A stretch of 64,000 bases of DNA, taken from Anaerolineae bacterium (lineage in GTDB: Bacteria; Chloroflexota; Anaerolineae; Aggregatilineales; J027). Positions 23,968-35,000 of this stretch are shown piece by piece. A program made the position numbers and the translations under genes. The stretch lies in NCBI GenBank assembly GCA_008933735.1, contig WBUL01000012.1:83951-147950 (forward strand), given 5' to 3'. The notes under the pieces were generated by a model. That model worked only from the letters and a program-made list of their open reading frames with translations. It was not told where the DNA came from and did no database searches. How positions within the stretch are numbered: the stretch's first letter is position 1; every line of letters begins with the position of its first letter.

Positions 23968-25290
23968 ATGCGAAATATCTGTGTAATTGGCGTCGGCTAC
24001 GTGGGGCTGGTCACGGGCACAGCATTTGCCGATCTGGGCAACCGAGTCCGTGCCCTGGACATCAATGAGGAACGTATTGCGAACTTGAAAAAAGCGATTT
24101 TGCCCATATACGAGCCGGGGCTGGGCGAACTGGTTGAACGCAATATGAAAGCTGGACGCCTGCAATTTACGACCTCCTATCAAGAAGCGCTGGAGGACGC
24201 GGAATTTGCCTTTATCTGTGTTGGGACGCCCGAAGGGGTGGATGGCGAGGCAGATTTGCAGTATGTCCGTGCTGCCGCCGAAGAGATTGCCCGGTTGATG
24301 AAAAAGCCATTAATTATCATCAATAAATCTACTGTGCCCGTCGGTACAGGGGATTGGGTCGCCAATATTGTGCGGGAAAATCAGAAAGAGCCGATACCTT
24401 TTGCGGTGGTGAGCTGCCCTGAATTTCTGCGTGAAGGATCCGCCGTGAGCGACTTTTTTAACCCTGATCGCACCGTCCTGGGTTCAATGGATTTGGAGGC
24501 AGCGGATCGGGTGGCTCAACTGCATCTTCCTCTCCGTGCCCCAATTGTGGTCACGGATTTACGTACTGCCGAAATGATCAAATATGCGTCTAACGCCTTC
24601 CTCGCCACCAAAATCAGCTTCATCAACGAAATTTCCAATATCTGCGAAACACTGGGCGCGGACGTGAAGGAAGTTGCCACTGGCATGGGCTATGATAAGC
24701 GAATTGGCCCACATTTTCTGGAAGCCGGAGTTGGTTACGGTGGGTCATGTTTCCCCAAAGATGTGAAAGCTCTGGCATATATGGCGCAGGTTCACGGGAC
24801 ACATCCGCAACTGCTGCAAGCGGTGATGGATATTAATGATTATCAGCGCCGCCATGTCGTGCGGAAGCTGGAAGAAATCTGGGGTGGATCGGTCAGCGGG
24901 AAAACGATTGGGCTGTTGGGGCTGGCCTTCAAACAAAATACGGATGATATGCGCGAAGCCCCGTCCATTACGGTTGGCGATTATCTGAACGGACGCGGCG
25001 CAAAAGTACGCGGTTATGACCCTGTGGCGATGAAAAATGCTGGCAAAATTATGCCTTACGTAGAGATGGTTGACGACCCGTATCTGCTGGCAAAAGATGT
25101 GGATGCCCTCATTGTGCTGACCCCCTGGAACGAATTCAAGCAGTTGGATATGCGGAAAATCAAAGAGCTCATGAAAGAACCCATCCTGATTGATGGACGC
25201 AATTTGTACGAACCCGACCTGATGCAGAATATCGGCTTTACGTATCGGGGCATCGGGCGGGGTTATGACGGTACTAAGACGAATGGGTAG
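23968..25290 (+). CDS. ugd: UDP-glucose 6-dehydrogenase
   Basis: Ugd oxidises UDP-glucose to UDP-glucuronate with two NAD+, supplying acidic sugars for surface polymers. The 440-residue enzyme has the NAD fold [10 protein letters not shown], the linker helix segment [19 protein letters not shown], the catalytic Cys261 in GGSCFPKD and the C-terminal UDP-binding domain with [16 protein letters not shown]. The ATG at 23968 is chosen because GAGG lies 11 bases upstream and the Rossmann strand then starts at residue 3. Two earlier ATGs (23947, 23953) overlap the preceding gene. Confidence 0.96.
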   Translation: MRNICVIGVGYVGLVTGTAFADLGNRVRALDINEERIANLKKAILPIYEPGLGELVERNMKAGRLQFTTSYQEALEDAEFAFICVGTPEGVDGEADLQYVRAAAEEIARLMKKPLIIINKSTVPVGTGDWVANIVRENQKEPIPFAVVSCPEFLREGSAVSDFFNPDRTVLGSMDLEAADRVAQLHLPLRAPIVVTDLRTAEMIKYASNAFLATKISFINEISNICETLGADVKEVATGMGYDKRIGPHFLEAGVGYGGSCFPKDVKALAYMAQVHGTHPQLLQAVMDINDYQRRHVVRKLEEIWGGSVSGKTIGLLGLAFKQNTDDMREAPSITVGDYLNGRGAKVRGYDPVAMKNAGKIMPYVEMVDDPYLLAKDVDALIVLTPWNEFKQLDMRKIKELMKEPILIDGRNLYEPDLMQNIGFTYRGIGRGYDGTKTNG

Positions 25291-26575
25291 CGGTCACGAA
25301 GTTACACGTCACGTTCTCGAAAACGGCCTGGTGGTGCTGTTGAAGGAGGTTCACAGTGCCCCCTTGATCAGCTTCTGGGTGTTTTACCGGGTCGGCAGTC
25401 GAAACGAGCAGACCGGGCAAACCGGTGTTTCTCACTGGGTCGAGCACATGATGTTCAAAGGCACTCCGCGCTACCCGGCGGGGGTGCTTGACCGCGAAAT
25501 TGACCGCAACGGTGGTATCTGGAACGCGCAGACATCCTTTGATTACACGGCGTACTACGAAACGCTTCCGGCAGACCGGATTGACTTAGCCATTGAAGCC
25601 GAAGCTGATCGTATGGTGAACGCCCTTTTTGACCCGGAAGAAACCGAATCCGAGCGCACAGTGATTATCTCAGAACGACAGGGATCAGAAAACAGCCCTA
25701 TGTTCTGGCTGAACGAAGAGGTTCAGGGGATGGCCTTCCGGGTTCATCCATACCACCACACCATTATCGGTGATATGGCTGATCTGGAAACCATGACCCG
25801 TGATGATCTTTACCATCACTACCGCCGCTATTATGCCCCGAACAATGCTATTGTGGTTGTCGTCGGGGCGTTTGCCAGTGCCGAGATGCTGGAAAAAGTG
25901 AAAGCTGTGTACGGCGGCATTCATCCCGGTGATGCCCCGCCGCCAGTAGTACGCAAAGAACCTCCTCAGATGGGGGAACGCCGCGTGAATGTCGAGCGCC
26001 CTGGCAGCACCGCCTTTATTGAGGTCATGTATCGCGCTCCGGCGGTTTCCAATCCGGACTGGTTCGCTTTTGCTGCCCTGGATAGTATTCTAGGCGGACC
26101 AAGTGGGCCCGGCGGTGGCAATATCGACAATAAGACCTCGCGCCTGTACCGGGGGGTGGTTGAAACGGGAATCGCCGCCAGTGCATCGGGTCACCTTTAT
26201 ATGACCAGCGACCCTTTCGGTTATACCATCACGCTCGCGGTTAATGATGATCGTACACTGGAAGAAGCCGAAGCGGCTCTGGATGCAGTGTTGGATGGTC
26301 TCAAAACCAATCCAATTACCCAGAAGGAACTGGATAAAGCCAAAAAGCAGGCCAAAGCCGCATTTGCCTATGCCACAGAGGGGGTAACAGGGCAGGCCTA
26401 CTGGCTGGGTTATGCCGAAATGCTGGACAGCTACACCCTGTTTACTGATTTTGTCAGCCGTCTGGAAGCCGTGACTCTGGAACAGGTGCAGCAGGTGGCG
26501 GAGCAGTATCTCAGGCCGTCACAGCGTACACTTGGCCGTTTTATCCCACAGATGGAGAACGAAGCACATGCCTAA
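25265..26575 (+). CDS. M16 family zinc peptidase, catalytic subunit
   Basis: This 436-residue protein is a pitrilysin-type metallopeptidase with the inverted zinc motif HxxEH (His57, Glu60, His61) and the third ligand Glu137. The Arg/Tyr substrate-contact region lies toward the C-terminal half. Such proteins pair with an inactive homologue to form a clam-shell that degrades peptides. The start overlaps ugd by 26 bp; an in-frame ATG at 25283 would shorten the overlap. The next gene is the expected partner. Confidence 0.93.
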   Translation: MTVLRRMGSGHEVTRHVLENGLVVLLKEVHSAPLISFWVFYRVGSRNEQTGQTGVSHWVEHMMFKGTPRYPAGVLDREIDRNGGIWNAQTSFDYTAYYETLPADRIDLAIEAEADRMVNALFDPEETESERTVIISERQGSENSPMFWLNEEVQGMAFRVHPYHHTIIGDMADLETMTRDDLYHHYRRYYAPNNAIVVVVGAFASAEMLEKVKAVYGGIHPGDAPPPVVRKEPPQMGERRVNVERPGSTAFIEVMYRAPAVSNPDWFAFAALDSILGGPSGPGGGNIDNKTSRLYRGVVETGIAASASGHLYMTSDPFGYTITLAVNDDRTLEEAEAALDAVLDGLKTNPITQKELDKAKKQAKAAFAYATEGVTGQAYWLGYAEMLDSYTLFTDFVSRLEAVTLEQVQQVAEQYLRPSQRTLGRFIPQMENEAHA

Positions 26576-27854
26576 CTCGATACCCGGCTCAGACGACATC
26601 GCACGGCATGTTTTGCCCAACGGCATTGTGGTGCTGGTACGCGAAAATTTTGACGCACAGTCCGTTGTGGTGACTGGCTCATTAGCAGGAGGCGCGATTT
26701 TTGAAAATCCGGTGCAAGCGGGGATTGCCTCCCTGACTGCCGAAGCAACCCTCTACGGCACGCAAAATCGCAGCTACGACAGCCTTCATGAAACGCTGGA
26801 AAGTGCGGGCATGAGTCTTGAGGTGAGCGCCGGACGTTATTTGACCTCATTCGACGGCAAGGCGCTGGCAGAGGATTTGCCGATCCTGCTGGACTTGATG
26901 GGTGATGTACTGCGAAACCCTGTGTTCCCTGCGGAACACGTCAATGTGATTAAGGCGCAGGCCATCACGGGTTTGAAGTACAACTTGCAGAACACCCGCT
27001 ACATGGCGAACCGAGCCTTTTACGAATTGACCTATCCGGTTGATCATATCCAGCATCGTGGTTCAACAGGGACATTGGAGACACTGAGCGGGTTAACCCG
27101 TGAGGATTTAGCCGCGTACCATGAACAGCAGTACGGCCCCGGTGCGATGATCCTGGCGGTTGTGGGCGCGGTTAAAACGGAAATCGTGCTGGCAGAAGTT
27201 GAGAAGACGCTGGGCGAGTGGAAAAATGATCGGCAAAACACAGATTTTTCGCAGCCAGACGTGCAAAAACTGAATGAAATTCAGTACCGGGCAGTCACCT
27301 TGCCTGGGAAAACCCAGAGCGACATTGTGCTGGGCGTGCCGGGGCCTTCGCGTTACATGGAAGATTACGTACCTGCCAGCGTAACCAATCATGTACTGGG
27401 AGTGTTTGGGATGTTCGGACGCCTGGGAAAATCCGTTCGTGAGGAACAGGGTTTAGCCTATTACTGCTACAGCAGCATTGAAGGAGGCATTCATCAGGGC
27501 CCCTGGCGGGTGATTGCTGGTGTGAATCCGAACAATGTGAAGCAGGCGGTAGACAGCATTCGCGTAGAAATCGAACGGATGATTAACGAACCCATCAGTT
27601 CGGAAGACTTAGCGGATAGCAAGGCTAATCTGACCGGACGGCTGCCGCTGCGCCTGGAAAGCAACGAGGGCGTGGCTGCGAATCTCTTGGCGCTGGAACG
27701 ATATCATCTTGGATTGGATTATCTGCGCCAGTACAACGATATGATTAATGCGCTGACCGTTGAGCAGCTCCAGGCTGCCATGCAGCATTACTGGACAGCA
27801 GACGCCTTTTCGCTGGCAGTGGCTGGCCCGGAACTGAACGGCGCGGCCTATTGA
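26568..27854 (+). CDS. M16 family peptidase-like protein, non-catalytic subunit
   Basis: This 428-residue protein shares the M16 fold (HVLPNGIVVLVRENFDAQS at the start, GRLGKSVREEQGLAYYCYS in the C-terminal half) but lacks HxxEH; the matching position reads ASLTAEATLY. It is therefore the regulatory or substrate-binding half of a heterodimeric M16 peptidase with the preceding gene. The ATG at 26568 overlaps that gene's stop by 8 bp, and GGAG lies 11 bases upstream, so the two are translationally coupled. Confidence 0.92.
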   Translation: MPNSIPGSDDIARHVLPNGIVVLVRENFDAQSVVVTGSLAGGAIFENPVQAGIASLTAEATLYGTQNRSYDSLHETLESAGMSLEVSAGRYLTSFDGKALAEDLPILLDLMGDVLRNPVFPAEHVNVIKAQAITGLKYNLQNTRYMANRAFYELTYPVDHIQHRGSTGTLETLSGLTREDLAAYHEQQYGPGAMILAVVGAVKTEIVLAEVEKTLGEWKNDRQNTDFSQPDVQKLNEIQYRAVTLPGKTQSDIVLGVPGPSRYMEDYVPASVTNHVLGVFGMFGRLGKSVREEQGLAYYCYSSIEGGIHQGPWRVIAGVNPNNVKQAVDSIRVEIERMINEPISSEDLADSKANLTGRLPLRLESNEGVAANLLALERYHLGLDYLRQYNDMINALTVEQLQAAMQHYWTADAFSLAVAGPELNGAAY

Positions 27855-27856
27855 CC

Positions 27857-28222
27857 ATGACTCTTCGGGTCGGTGTGGATATGATTGAGGTTGCCCGCAT
27901 TGAACGGGCAGCCTTGCGGCACGGCGAGCGTTTTTTCAAGCGTTTTTTCACCGAGAAGGAACGTGAACTCTGCCAGAATCAGCCAAGACGGCTGGCCGCG
28001 CGGTTAGCGGCGAAGGAAGCCGTTGCCAAAGCCTTTGGGACGGGGATTGGCGAGATTCGCTGGAGAGAAATTGAAGTGCTGCATGATGAACGTGGGCGCC
28101 CGATCTTACAATTTCACGGCGATGCAGCGGTGCTTGCAGCAAAAATGGGGCTGCTCACCTGGGAAGTTTCCCTCAGCCACACGCAGGACAATGCGATTGC
28201 GTTTGTGGTTGCACTGGGCTGA
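27857..28222 (+). CDS. acpS: Holo-[acyl-carrier-protein] synthase
   Basis: AcpS transfers 4'-phosphopantetheine from CoA to apo-ACP, activating fatty acid synthesis. The 121-residue length is typical. The conserved elements are the first magnesium motif VGVDMIEVARIERA, the KEAVAKAFGTGIG motif with its catalytic Glu/Lys, and the C-terminal SLSHTQDNAIAFVV. The ATG is two bases beyond the previous stop; an overlapping TTG at 27851 is less likely. It ends the plus-strand run and nearly abuts the convergent membrane gene. Confidence 0.95.
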   Translation: MTLRVGVDMIEVARIERAALRHGERFFKRFFTEKERELCQNQPRRLAARLAAKEAVAKAFGTGIGEIRWREIEVLHDERGRPILQFHGDAAVLAAKMGLLTWEVSLSHTQDNAIAFVVALG

Positions 28223-28223
28223 T

Positions 28224-28682
28224 TTATTCTTCTGGGTGGGGGCCCCGCAGTGCAAACAGCAGTACCCCTAATGATGCCACCAGAAATCCTACCACCATCC
28301 CGACGGCCTGATAAACTCCCAGCACGGGAATTTTCTCCGGCCCTTCAGGCGGATTCGACCCATAGCCAAGCAAATCTGCCAGTCCCGCCGCCAGCGCCAG
28401 CAGCAGTCCGGTTAAGCTCAACCGGATCGCAATCCGTTGTGCCAGGTTCGTCCCGGTAGAGGGATAAAAGCCGATTTTTACAAACAGCATTGCGCCAATA
28501 ATAATCAGCGTCATGCCGAGAATGATGATCATGATTTGCAGTACCCCAATACCGGATTTGGGTTCTAAGCCAGTAATGCCGGGGTACAGGCCGATCAGAC
28601 ACAGCACAATCCCCAGGGTGCTGATGAGAATGCCCAGTTGGACAAGCTGCTGATTGATGTACTGCTGCTGGTTCTGGTTCAT
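28224..28682 (-). CDS. Four-TM membrane protein of unknown function
   Basis: This 152-residue protein has four hydrophobic segments (about 14-34, 46-68, 85-105 and 122-145) after a Gln/Asn-rich start (MNQNQQQYINQQ). No residues suggest catalysis or transport. It overlaps the upstream dipeptidase gene by four bases, so translation should be coupled. It resembles many small uncharacterised membrane proteins in this group. Confidence 0.75.
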   Translation of the reverse strand: MNQNQQQYINQQLVQLGILISTLGIVLCLIGLYPGITGLEPKSGIGVLQIMIIILGMTLIIIGAMLFVKIGFYPSTGTNLAQRIAIRLSLTGLLLALAAGLADLLGYGSNPPEGPEKIPVLGVYQAVGMVVGFLVASLGVLLFALRGPHPEE

Positions 28683-29764
28683 GCGGGCAGGCTTTCTCGC
28701 AGTTTCCGCAAAAAATTGCCACAGCAGATACGGTCGATACTGTCTGATGAATAACCGTGCTGCGCCAGCCAGCCGCGAATTTTCCAGAGGTCAATGTGTG
28801 AGTCAAACGGCACGGGAATGCTTTCCCAGCCGAAAAAACCGTCCCAGTCTGTACCGATTCCTACATGATTGGCGTTGCCTGCCAATTGACATACATGGTC
28901 TATCATGTCCAGCATAGTTTTTACGGTCACATCAGTTTTCGGCTCCCGGCCTGACTTCCAGCCCTTTTTCATGAACTGGTTAAATGGGACGATACCCATT
29001 ACCCCATCACGTTCGATCAGACGCCGTATCATGTCATCGGACAGATGGCGGTAGCCATCCACAAAGTGACGCGGGTTGCTGTGGCTGGCAACGACGGCTC
29101 CGTCATAACTGTCAAGCGCTTCAAAAAACGCCTGTTCCGCCAGATGGGAAAGATCCAGCAGCATCCGAAAATCCGCCATAACCTCCAGCAGTTCACGCCC
29201 CAGCGAAGTCAGCCGACCTGGTTCGTCGGTTCCGTAAGCGTAGCGGGTTTTGTTCCAGGCAGGCCCGATGATTCGCAAACCGCGTGCGTACCATTCTTCA
29301 AGTTGTTTTGGCTCCAGGATGGGGTCTGCCCCTTCCATGAGTACCACAAACCCGATGACATGATCGTTCAGGGTTTTGCCATCCTGCCATGTTGCCAGCA
29401 CGGCATCCAGATCTTTCTGCGTGTAGATCAAGCGGACGCGCGGCTCTTCATCCGCGAGGCGATGATAATAATCCATCTGAAGCATCCCCTGACGGTAGGC
29501 GTCTTGCGCGTCGTAATAATAGACAGCTTCGCAGGCGGGCTGACCGGGTGGGCTGACCCAGAGCGTGCTGAACACCACCCCCACCCGTCCTAACATTAAA
29601 TCCGGCATTCCGACAGTGGCAACACCGATGTTGTCATAGGGGTGACCGGGGAATTTGCGTTCGAGGCGCTGCTTTTCCCAGCTAGACTTGCGGAAATCAC
29701 GCCCCAGCGCGATTTTGTTGAGTGCAATGTCCAGGTGAGCATCAAGGATAATAGACGGGTTCAT
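28679..29764 (-). CDS. M19 family membrane dipeptidase-like hydrolase
   Basis: This 361-residue cytoplasmic protein belongs to the renal dipeptidase (M19) family within the amidohydrolase superfamily. These enzymes cleave dipeptides, including D-residue and beta-lactam-like substrates, using two zinc ions. Visible family features are DAHLDIALN with the HxD metal ligands at the N-terminus, VLMEGADP with the bridging Glu, LDLSHL, ASHSNPRHF and a terminal GIGTDWDGFFG. It is the second-last gene of a minus-strand peptide-handling run with M42 peptidase and DsbA-like genes upstream. Confidence 0.9.
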   Translation of the reverse strand: MNPSIILDAHLDIALNKIALGRDFRKSSWEKQRLERKFPGHPYDNIGVATVGMPDLMLGRVGVVFSTLWVSPPGQPACEAVYYYDAQDAYRQGMLQMDYYHRLADEEPRVRLIYTQKDLDAVLATWQDGKTLNDHVIGFVVLMEGADPILEPKQLEEWYARGLRIIGPAWNKTRYAYGTDEPGRLTSLGRELLEVMADFRMLLDLSHLAEQAFFEALDSYDGAVVASHSNPRHFVDGYRHLSDDMIRRLIERDGVMGIVPFNQFMKKGWKSGREPKTDVTVKTMLDMIDHVCQLAGNANHVGIGTDWDGFFGWESIPVPFDSHIDLWKIRGWLAQHGYSSDSIDRICCGNFLRKLRESLPA

Positions 29765-30126
29765 GCGATTTCCAGAAATTCCAGCTTATTGCCAAAGGGG
29801 TCGTAGCCGAAAAATCGCTTCCAGCCGGGAATCTCTGGTGCTGGGTCAATCCTGGCTCCGGCTTCCTGCAATTTACGGCGCAGGGCCTCGGCATTCTTGA
29901 CCCGCAGCGCGACATGCCAATTGGTGCCTGGAGGCGTATCGTTTTCCCTGGGGCTGATGTGCAAATCGCAGTTTCCTGTCCGAAACCACACCCCACCCCG
30001 ATCCTGCAAAGACCGGGGTTTGGGGATTTCATCCAGCCCCAGCAGTCCAATATAAAATGCCCTGGCATCAGGTTCGCAGCCAGGGGGCGCGGTGAGCTGG
30101 ATATGATGCACACCCGAAATAAACAT
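29761..30126 (-). CDS. VOC (glyoxalase/bleomycin resistance) family protein
   Basis: This 121-residue protein has the two beta-alpha-beta-beta-beta modules of the vicinal oxygen chelate fold. The likely metal ligands are the His in VHHIQL, the His in NWHVALRV and the Glu in NKLEFLEIA. Family members include glyoxalase I, dioxygenases and drug-binding proteins; the sequence does not tell which. It overlaps both neighbours (4 and 1 bp), a sign of one tightly coupled transcript. Confidence 0.87.
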   Translation of the reverse strand: MFISGVHHIQLTAPPGCEPDARAFYIGLLGLDEIPKPRSLQDRGGVWFRTGNCDLHISPRENDTPPGTNWHVALRVKNAEALRRKLQEAGARIDPAPEIPGWKRFFGYDPFGNKLEFLEIA

Positions 30127-30836
30127 CAGCCGCCGGATCCGAGTTGGCTGATTTTGGCCTGGACAACGGACACCACTTCGCCCGGGTTCTCCAGTTTCTG
30201 CCCATCCACGTAGACACTGGGCGTGCCTGTCAGGCCAAGGCTTCTGAATTCGCCCTGTGAACGGCGGAGTAAATCTTCACTGCTGTCACTATCGTAACAG
30301 GCCTTAAGATCATCTGCGTCCAGGTCAATTTCCTCTGCTGCTTTTTCAAGCCGGAAGTCATTGATGCTGTAACGAGAACGCCAGTAAAAGACGATGTCAT
30401 TCATTTCCCAGAATTTTCCCTGCTGGCCTGCACACAGCGCCGCCCTTGCCCCATCTTCCGCGTAATCGCCGCCAATACTGATGACAGGCTTAAAGATGAT
30501 CTGGACGTGTCCATCTGCTACGGAATCCAGCAGACTTTTGATCTGGCTTTCGTGCAGAGTCTCGCAGTGAGGGCAGGCAAAACTGGAAAAATCTTCGACA
30601 ACAATGGGAGCATCAGCGCGTCCCAGGCGAGGATAACCCTCGCTGGTAAAACCTTGTTCCAGGCCCGTATAAGCGGCGGAAACTCCTTCTGGGAGGGACA
30701 CCTGTCGCCCAAGATAGGTTGTTGCGCCTACCGCTGCAATGACTCCGACCAGGACAATTGCACCGATAATCAGCATTTGCTGACGGGATCGGGTGCGGGA
30801 TTTCTGACGAATTTGTTCTCGTCTTTTCTTTGTCAT
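30126..30836 (-). CDS. Membrane-anchored DsbA-like thioredoxin-fold protein
   Basis: This 236-residue protein has a basic N-terminus, one membrane anchor (about 22-42) and an extracytoplasmic DsbA-type thioredoxin domain. The active site CPHC (Cys88-Cys91) is the canonical DsbA dithiol. The cis-Pro loop is LTGTPSVYVDG. It probably oxidises or isomerises disulfides in exported proteins. AAAGGAAAAGC precedes the ATG. A second Cys pair in the helical insertion (CAGQ, CYDS) may be structural. Confidence 0.9.
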   Translation of the reverse strand: MTKKRREQIRQKSRTRSRQQMLIIGAIVLVGVIAAVGATTYLGRQVSLPEGVSAAYTGLEQGFTSEGYPRLGRADAPIVVEDFSSFACPHCETLHESQIKSLLDSVADGHVQIIFKPVISIGGDYAEDGARAALCAGQQGKFWEMNDIVFYWRSRYSINDFRLEKAAEEIDLDADDLKACYDSDSSEDLLRRSQGEFRSLGLTGTPSVYVDGQKLENPGEVVSVVQAKISQLGSGG

Positions 30837-30852
30837 GCGTGCTTTTCCTTTC

Positions 30853-31911
30853 TTACTCTACTTCCAGCAAATATCTGACGATCAGGTGGATGGTGTGAAT
30901 CAAGCTGTCTTGATGAGTACGTTCATAAGCGTGGGAGGCATCCACCCCCGGCCCAATCAGACCGACTCTCGCCTGTCCACCAGCTCGCCAATAGGCACTA
31001 CCATCGGATCCATAAAAGGGATAAATATCTATTTTCGCCGGAATATGGTATTTTTCGGCAATCCGGCGCAGTTTGTTATTCATCAAATAATGATACGGCC
31101 CGGAACTATCCTTAACGCAGATGGTTGTGGAAAATTCATCCGAAGTCTGCCCCTCACCCAATGCAGCCATATCAACTGTTAGCAGTTCCGCTAGATTGTC
31201 GGGAAAACCACCTGCACCACCATGCCCCACTTCTTCGTAGGTAGTGATCAGAAAAACCGTATCCTGCGCTGGTTTCTGCCGCATTGTTTTCAGGGTTAGC
31301 AACGCCCCAAAGATACATGCCACACCGGATTTGTTATCCAGATGACGAGAGCGAATGAAACCCGTATCAGTGACCTCAACACGCGGATCAAGGAATACAA
31401 AATTGCCTACCTCGATCCCTAGAGCACGTGTCTCTTCCGCACTGGAGGTTCTGGCATCCAGCCGAACTTCCATAAGTTCTTCAACTCGCTTAATCTCCGG
31501 GAGCTGGTTATTCACATGGGTGCTGGGGTTGTTTGGCAGCAGTGTGCCCCGGTAATGGCGATTATCATATGTCTGCACGGTTACGCCTTCAAATTCAATG
31601 GCATTCCACATGAATTTGCCTAACTGGGTGGTTCGGAGGCGGCCTGTTTTTTTGATTTCTTTGACCATCAGTCCCAGTGTATCAATGTGCGCGGTTACAC
31701 CGCGAGACTCGTCGCTTTTTTCACCCGGCCAGATGGCCATGAGTGCCCCTTTAGGAGTCACCGAAAGATGCAGGCCAGGGATTTCCAGTGCTTCAAAAGC
31801 CCTTTTTACATAGTTAATGGCATCAATGGAATAACCTGTTGGGCTGGGAATAGACAATAAGTCTACCAAGAAATCAGTGATCGGATCAAGCTGAATTGGT
31901 AAATCAGTCAA
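30853..31911 (-). CDS. M42 family metallo-aminopeptidase
   Basis: M42 peptidases form large tetrahedral cytosolic complexes that trim peptides from the N-terminus with two divalent metals. The 352-residue protein has the metal ligands His75 and Asp77 in AHIDTLG, the bridging Asp in RHLDNKSG, the catalytic Glu pair in TTYEEVGHGG and a terminal His in SHAYERTH. The start is a TTG at 31911 with GGAAGG about 11 bases upstream; no ATG fits. It heads the minus-strand run M42 - DsbA - VOC - M19 - membrane protein. Confidence 0.9.
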   Translation of the reverse strand: MTDLPIQLDPITDFLVDLLSIPSPTGYSIDAINYVKRAFEALEIPGLHLSVTPKGALMAIWPGEKSDESRGVTAHIDTLGLMVKEIKKTGRLRTTQLGKFMWNAIEFEGVTVQTYDNRHYRGTLLPNNPSTHVNNQLPEIKRVEELMEVRLDARTSSAEETRALGIEVGNFVFLDPRVEVTDTGFIRSRHLDNKSGVACIFGALLTLKTMRQKPAQDTVFLITTYEEVGHGGAGGFPDNLAELLTVDMAALGEGQTSDEFSTTICVKDSSGPYHYLMNNKLRRIAEKYHIPAKIDIYPFYGSDGSAYWRAGGQARVGLIGPGVDASHAYERTHQDSLIHTIHLIVRYLLEVE

Positions 31912-32038
31912 ATCTGCGATTACCTTCCGACAATATAGCCCGCAAGTATAACCTAAATTTTGGGGCTTGTTCAGGACTATTCGTCTATGGTTTTATGGTG
32001 AAAAAACCGTTAACATCAGGGGGTAACGGAAGAGGCAG

Positions 32039-35000
32039 ATGACAGTACCACCACAACTGGGGCGGGTACGTCCCATGATGACACCAGATGAAGAAAAAGC
32101 GCTTCTTCGGCGCCGGTGTAAATACGACCGTACTGATCCGTTTGCCACCGATTTCGATTCGACAATTCGCCATCTGGGGCGGTTGGCGCTTCGCCGCAAC
32201 ATACCCGAAGATTACGCCGAGCTGGCTGATCTGTGTGCAGCCCGCTCCTTTTCAGGACAGACACTTCACCTCAGCTATGTAGAAAAAACGCTCCTGGCCT
32301 TCCAGCGGCTGTCTGCTCATGAGGATGTGCGAGCCCCCCTGGAAAATTACCTGTGCTGGTTGGCAGAAACCGCCCGGCGTTTTTCCACGCGGGGAAACCT
32401 GGCAACGGCGCTGTGGGCGGTGGCGCAGGCAAATTTACCCGCGATTGAAAAATCACTTCTTCAGCAGTGGCTTGATCTTCTGAAGATGGACTCACAACCG
32501 CCGCCAGCCTCAGTGGAGCAAATTTCTTACGAGCGCACGGTGGATACTCATTTGGATATGGAGACGCGGGCGGGTATGCTCTCAGAAGTGCTGGAATCTC
32601 GCTGGCAGGATACCGCCGACGCGCATGTCGAGGAACTGGAAAATCTGGAAGCCCGCGACCGGGCGGTAGAAGATTTGCTCGCCCCTGCCAGCCAAATTCA
32701 CCTTGTCCATGATGATACCGATTATCAGCCTGGCGATTCCATCGGTGGGCGTTATGAGGTCAAGCACGTGTTTAAGGGAGGCATGGGCATTGTGTATATG
32801 TGCTATGACCATGTACAACATAACCCGGTGGCCCTCAAAACCTTCCAGAACCGCTTTCTGAACAACGAACGTGCAATCGCCCGGTTTTCTCAGGAGGCAT
32901 TGGCCTGGATTCGCCTGGAAAAAAATCCGTATATTGTTCAGGCGCTCAAGGTTCAAAAATTCGGTCATCGTCCGCATATCATTCTGGAAAGCATTATCGG
33001 GCCGGAAGGTCTGGGGGCGGATTTACGGTCGTGGATTGAACACCGTCGCATAGACCTGGAAACGGCGCTGCGGTTTGCCCTCCACATCTGTCTGGGGATG
33101 CAGCACGCTGTCCGCCAGATGCCCGACCTGGTGCACCGGGATTTAAAGCCGGCTAATATCCTTGTGCGGCATGATGGGGTTGCCAAAGTCACTGATTTTG
33201 GCCTGGTACGGTCGATCCAGCTTGAGGAAAACCATGAGCATGAGCCAAATGACCCGCACCTGACTCGTACTGGGGCAATGATTGGCACTGCGGCTTATAT
33301 GTCGCCGGAGCAGTCCAGTACCCATGATGTGGACATGCGAAGCGATATTTACGCTTTTGGATGTATTCTGTACGAAATGCTGACTTATCAGCCCGTTTTT
33401 AATGCCAAATCCCGGCAGGAGTGGGTCCGGGCACATCAAACAAGCATTGCCAGATTTCCGAGAGGGGCGGTTGTGCCGCAGGTTGTGCGGCGGCTGGTGC
33501 TGGACTGTCTCGCCAAAGACCCGAATCGTCGCCCGGAAAACTGGGATGAATTGGTTGAAAAACTCACAGAGTTGTACCGTGATTTAGTTGGTAAAGAACC
33601 CCTGGTCGAAAGAGCAAAGGTTGAAGTAGAAGATCTCCTGAACAAGGCCTACAGCCTGACCGAGATAGGTTATGCTGAGGAGGCTGTGCAAGCCTATGAA
33701 CGTGCCCTTCTGTTGGAGCCACGTAATGGACTTATCTGGGCTCAGAAGGCGCGAACCCTGCGCTTACTGGAGCGCTACGACGAAGCGCTGCATGACATCG
33801 GTAAGGCGCTGGAACTCGACTCAAAACTGGGTACCGCATGGCGCGTGCGAGGTCATATTCTGGAAAAGCAGAATAAACGGGAAAGTGCGCTTGCCTCTTA
33901 TGAAACGGCGGCTCAGTTAATCCCGGATGATTTTTTTGTATGGTACGAGCAGGCCAACGTGCTGGCGACCCTGGGGCGGCATCAGGAAGCCTTAGTGATG
34001 CTGGATAAGGCCCAAAACGCCGACCCTCGCCAGGAATTGATCTGGGCGAAGCGTGGGCAGATATTACGCACGCTCAACCGTCATCTGGAAGCTCTGAATG
34101 CTTACAACCGTGCCCTTGAACTAAGCAGTTCCTATGCTTGGGCGTGGAGCGGCAAGGGATTGTGTTTGAAGGCGCTGCGGCGTTTTGAGGAAGCCTTAGA
34201 AGCCTTCCAGCAGGCCAGCCGCTTGCAGCCGGATGAAGTCTGGCACTGGTATAATCAGTCTGAAATGCTGGTTGAACTGGGGCGCTACATCGACGCGCTG
34301 CCCATCGCGGCACAGGCGGCACGCGCTAGGCCGACTCATGCCTATTCATGGGCAAAGTTGGCGCAAGTTTACCGGCATCTGGAACGCTATGACGAAGCGC
34401 TGCAAGCCTATAATTACTCGATCTCTTTAAATGAAAAATATGCCTGGGCGATTAATGGACGTGGGATCGTCCTGGAACGCCTGGGGCGTTATGACGAAGC
34501 GGTTGCAGATTACCGTCGCGCCGCCGAACTTACGCCGGGAGATGTGTGGCATTGGTATAACCAGGGCAATTTACTGGCAATCCAGAATCGTTTTTCGGAA
34601 GCAATCGCCGCGTTGGAAAAAGCCACGCAGGTGGATTCTCAGCACGCCCGGTCTTGGGCCCGGCTCGGCAATATTTATCGCCTGGATGAGCAGCCCAATA
34701 TTGCGCTCGTTTACGTGGAAAAAGCCCTGAAGCTTGACCCGTACTATAGCTGGGCATGGAATGAGCATGGCATGATCCTGAAGAAGCTGAATCGGGCGGC
34801 TGAAGCAGCAGAATCGTTTGGTCGGGCGGCGCAGCATGAATCGGCCAATCCGCTGTATTGGTACAACCAGGCGGAAATGCTCATCAGTATGCAGCAAATT
34901 CAGGAGGCGTTGCCGCTGCTGGATCAGGCTTTAAAGGCGGATGCACGATACTTCCGGGCATGGGCAAAACAGGGTCAGATTTTGCGACGGTTGAATCGGT

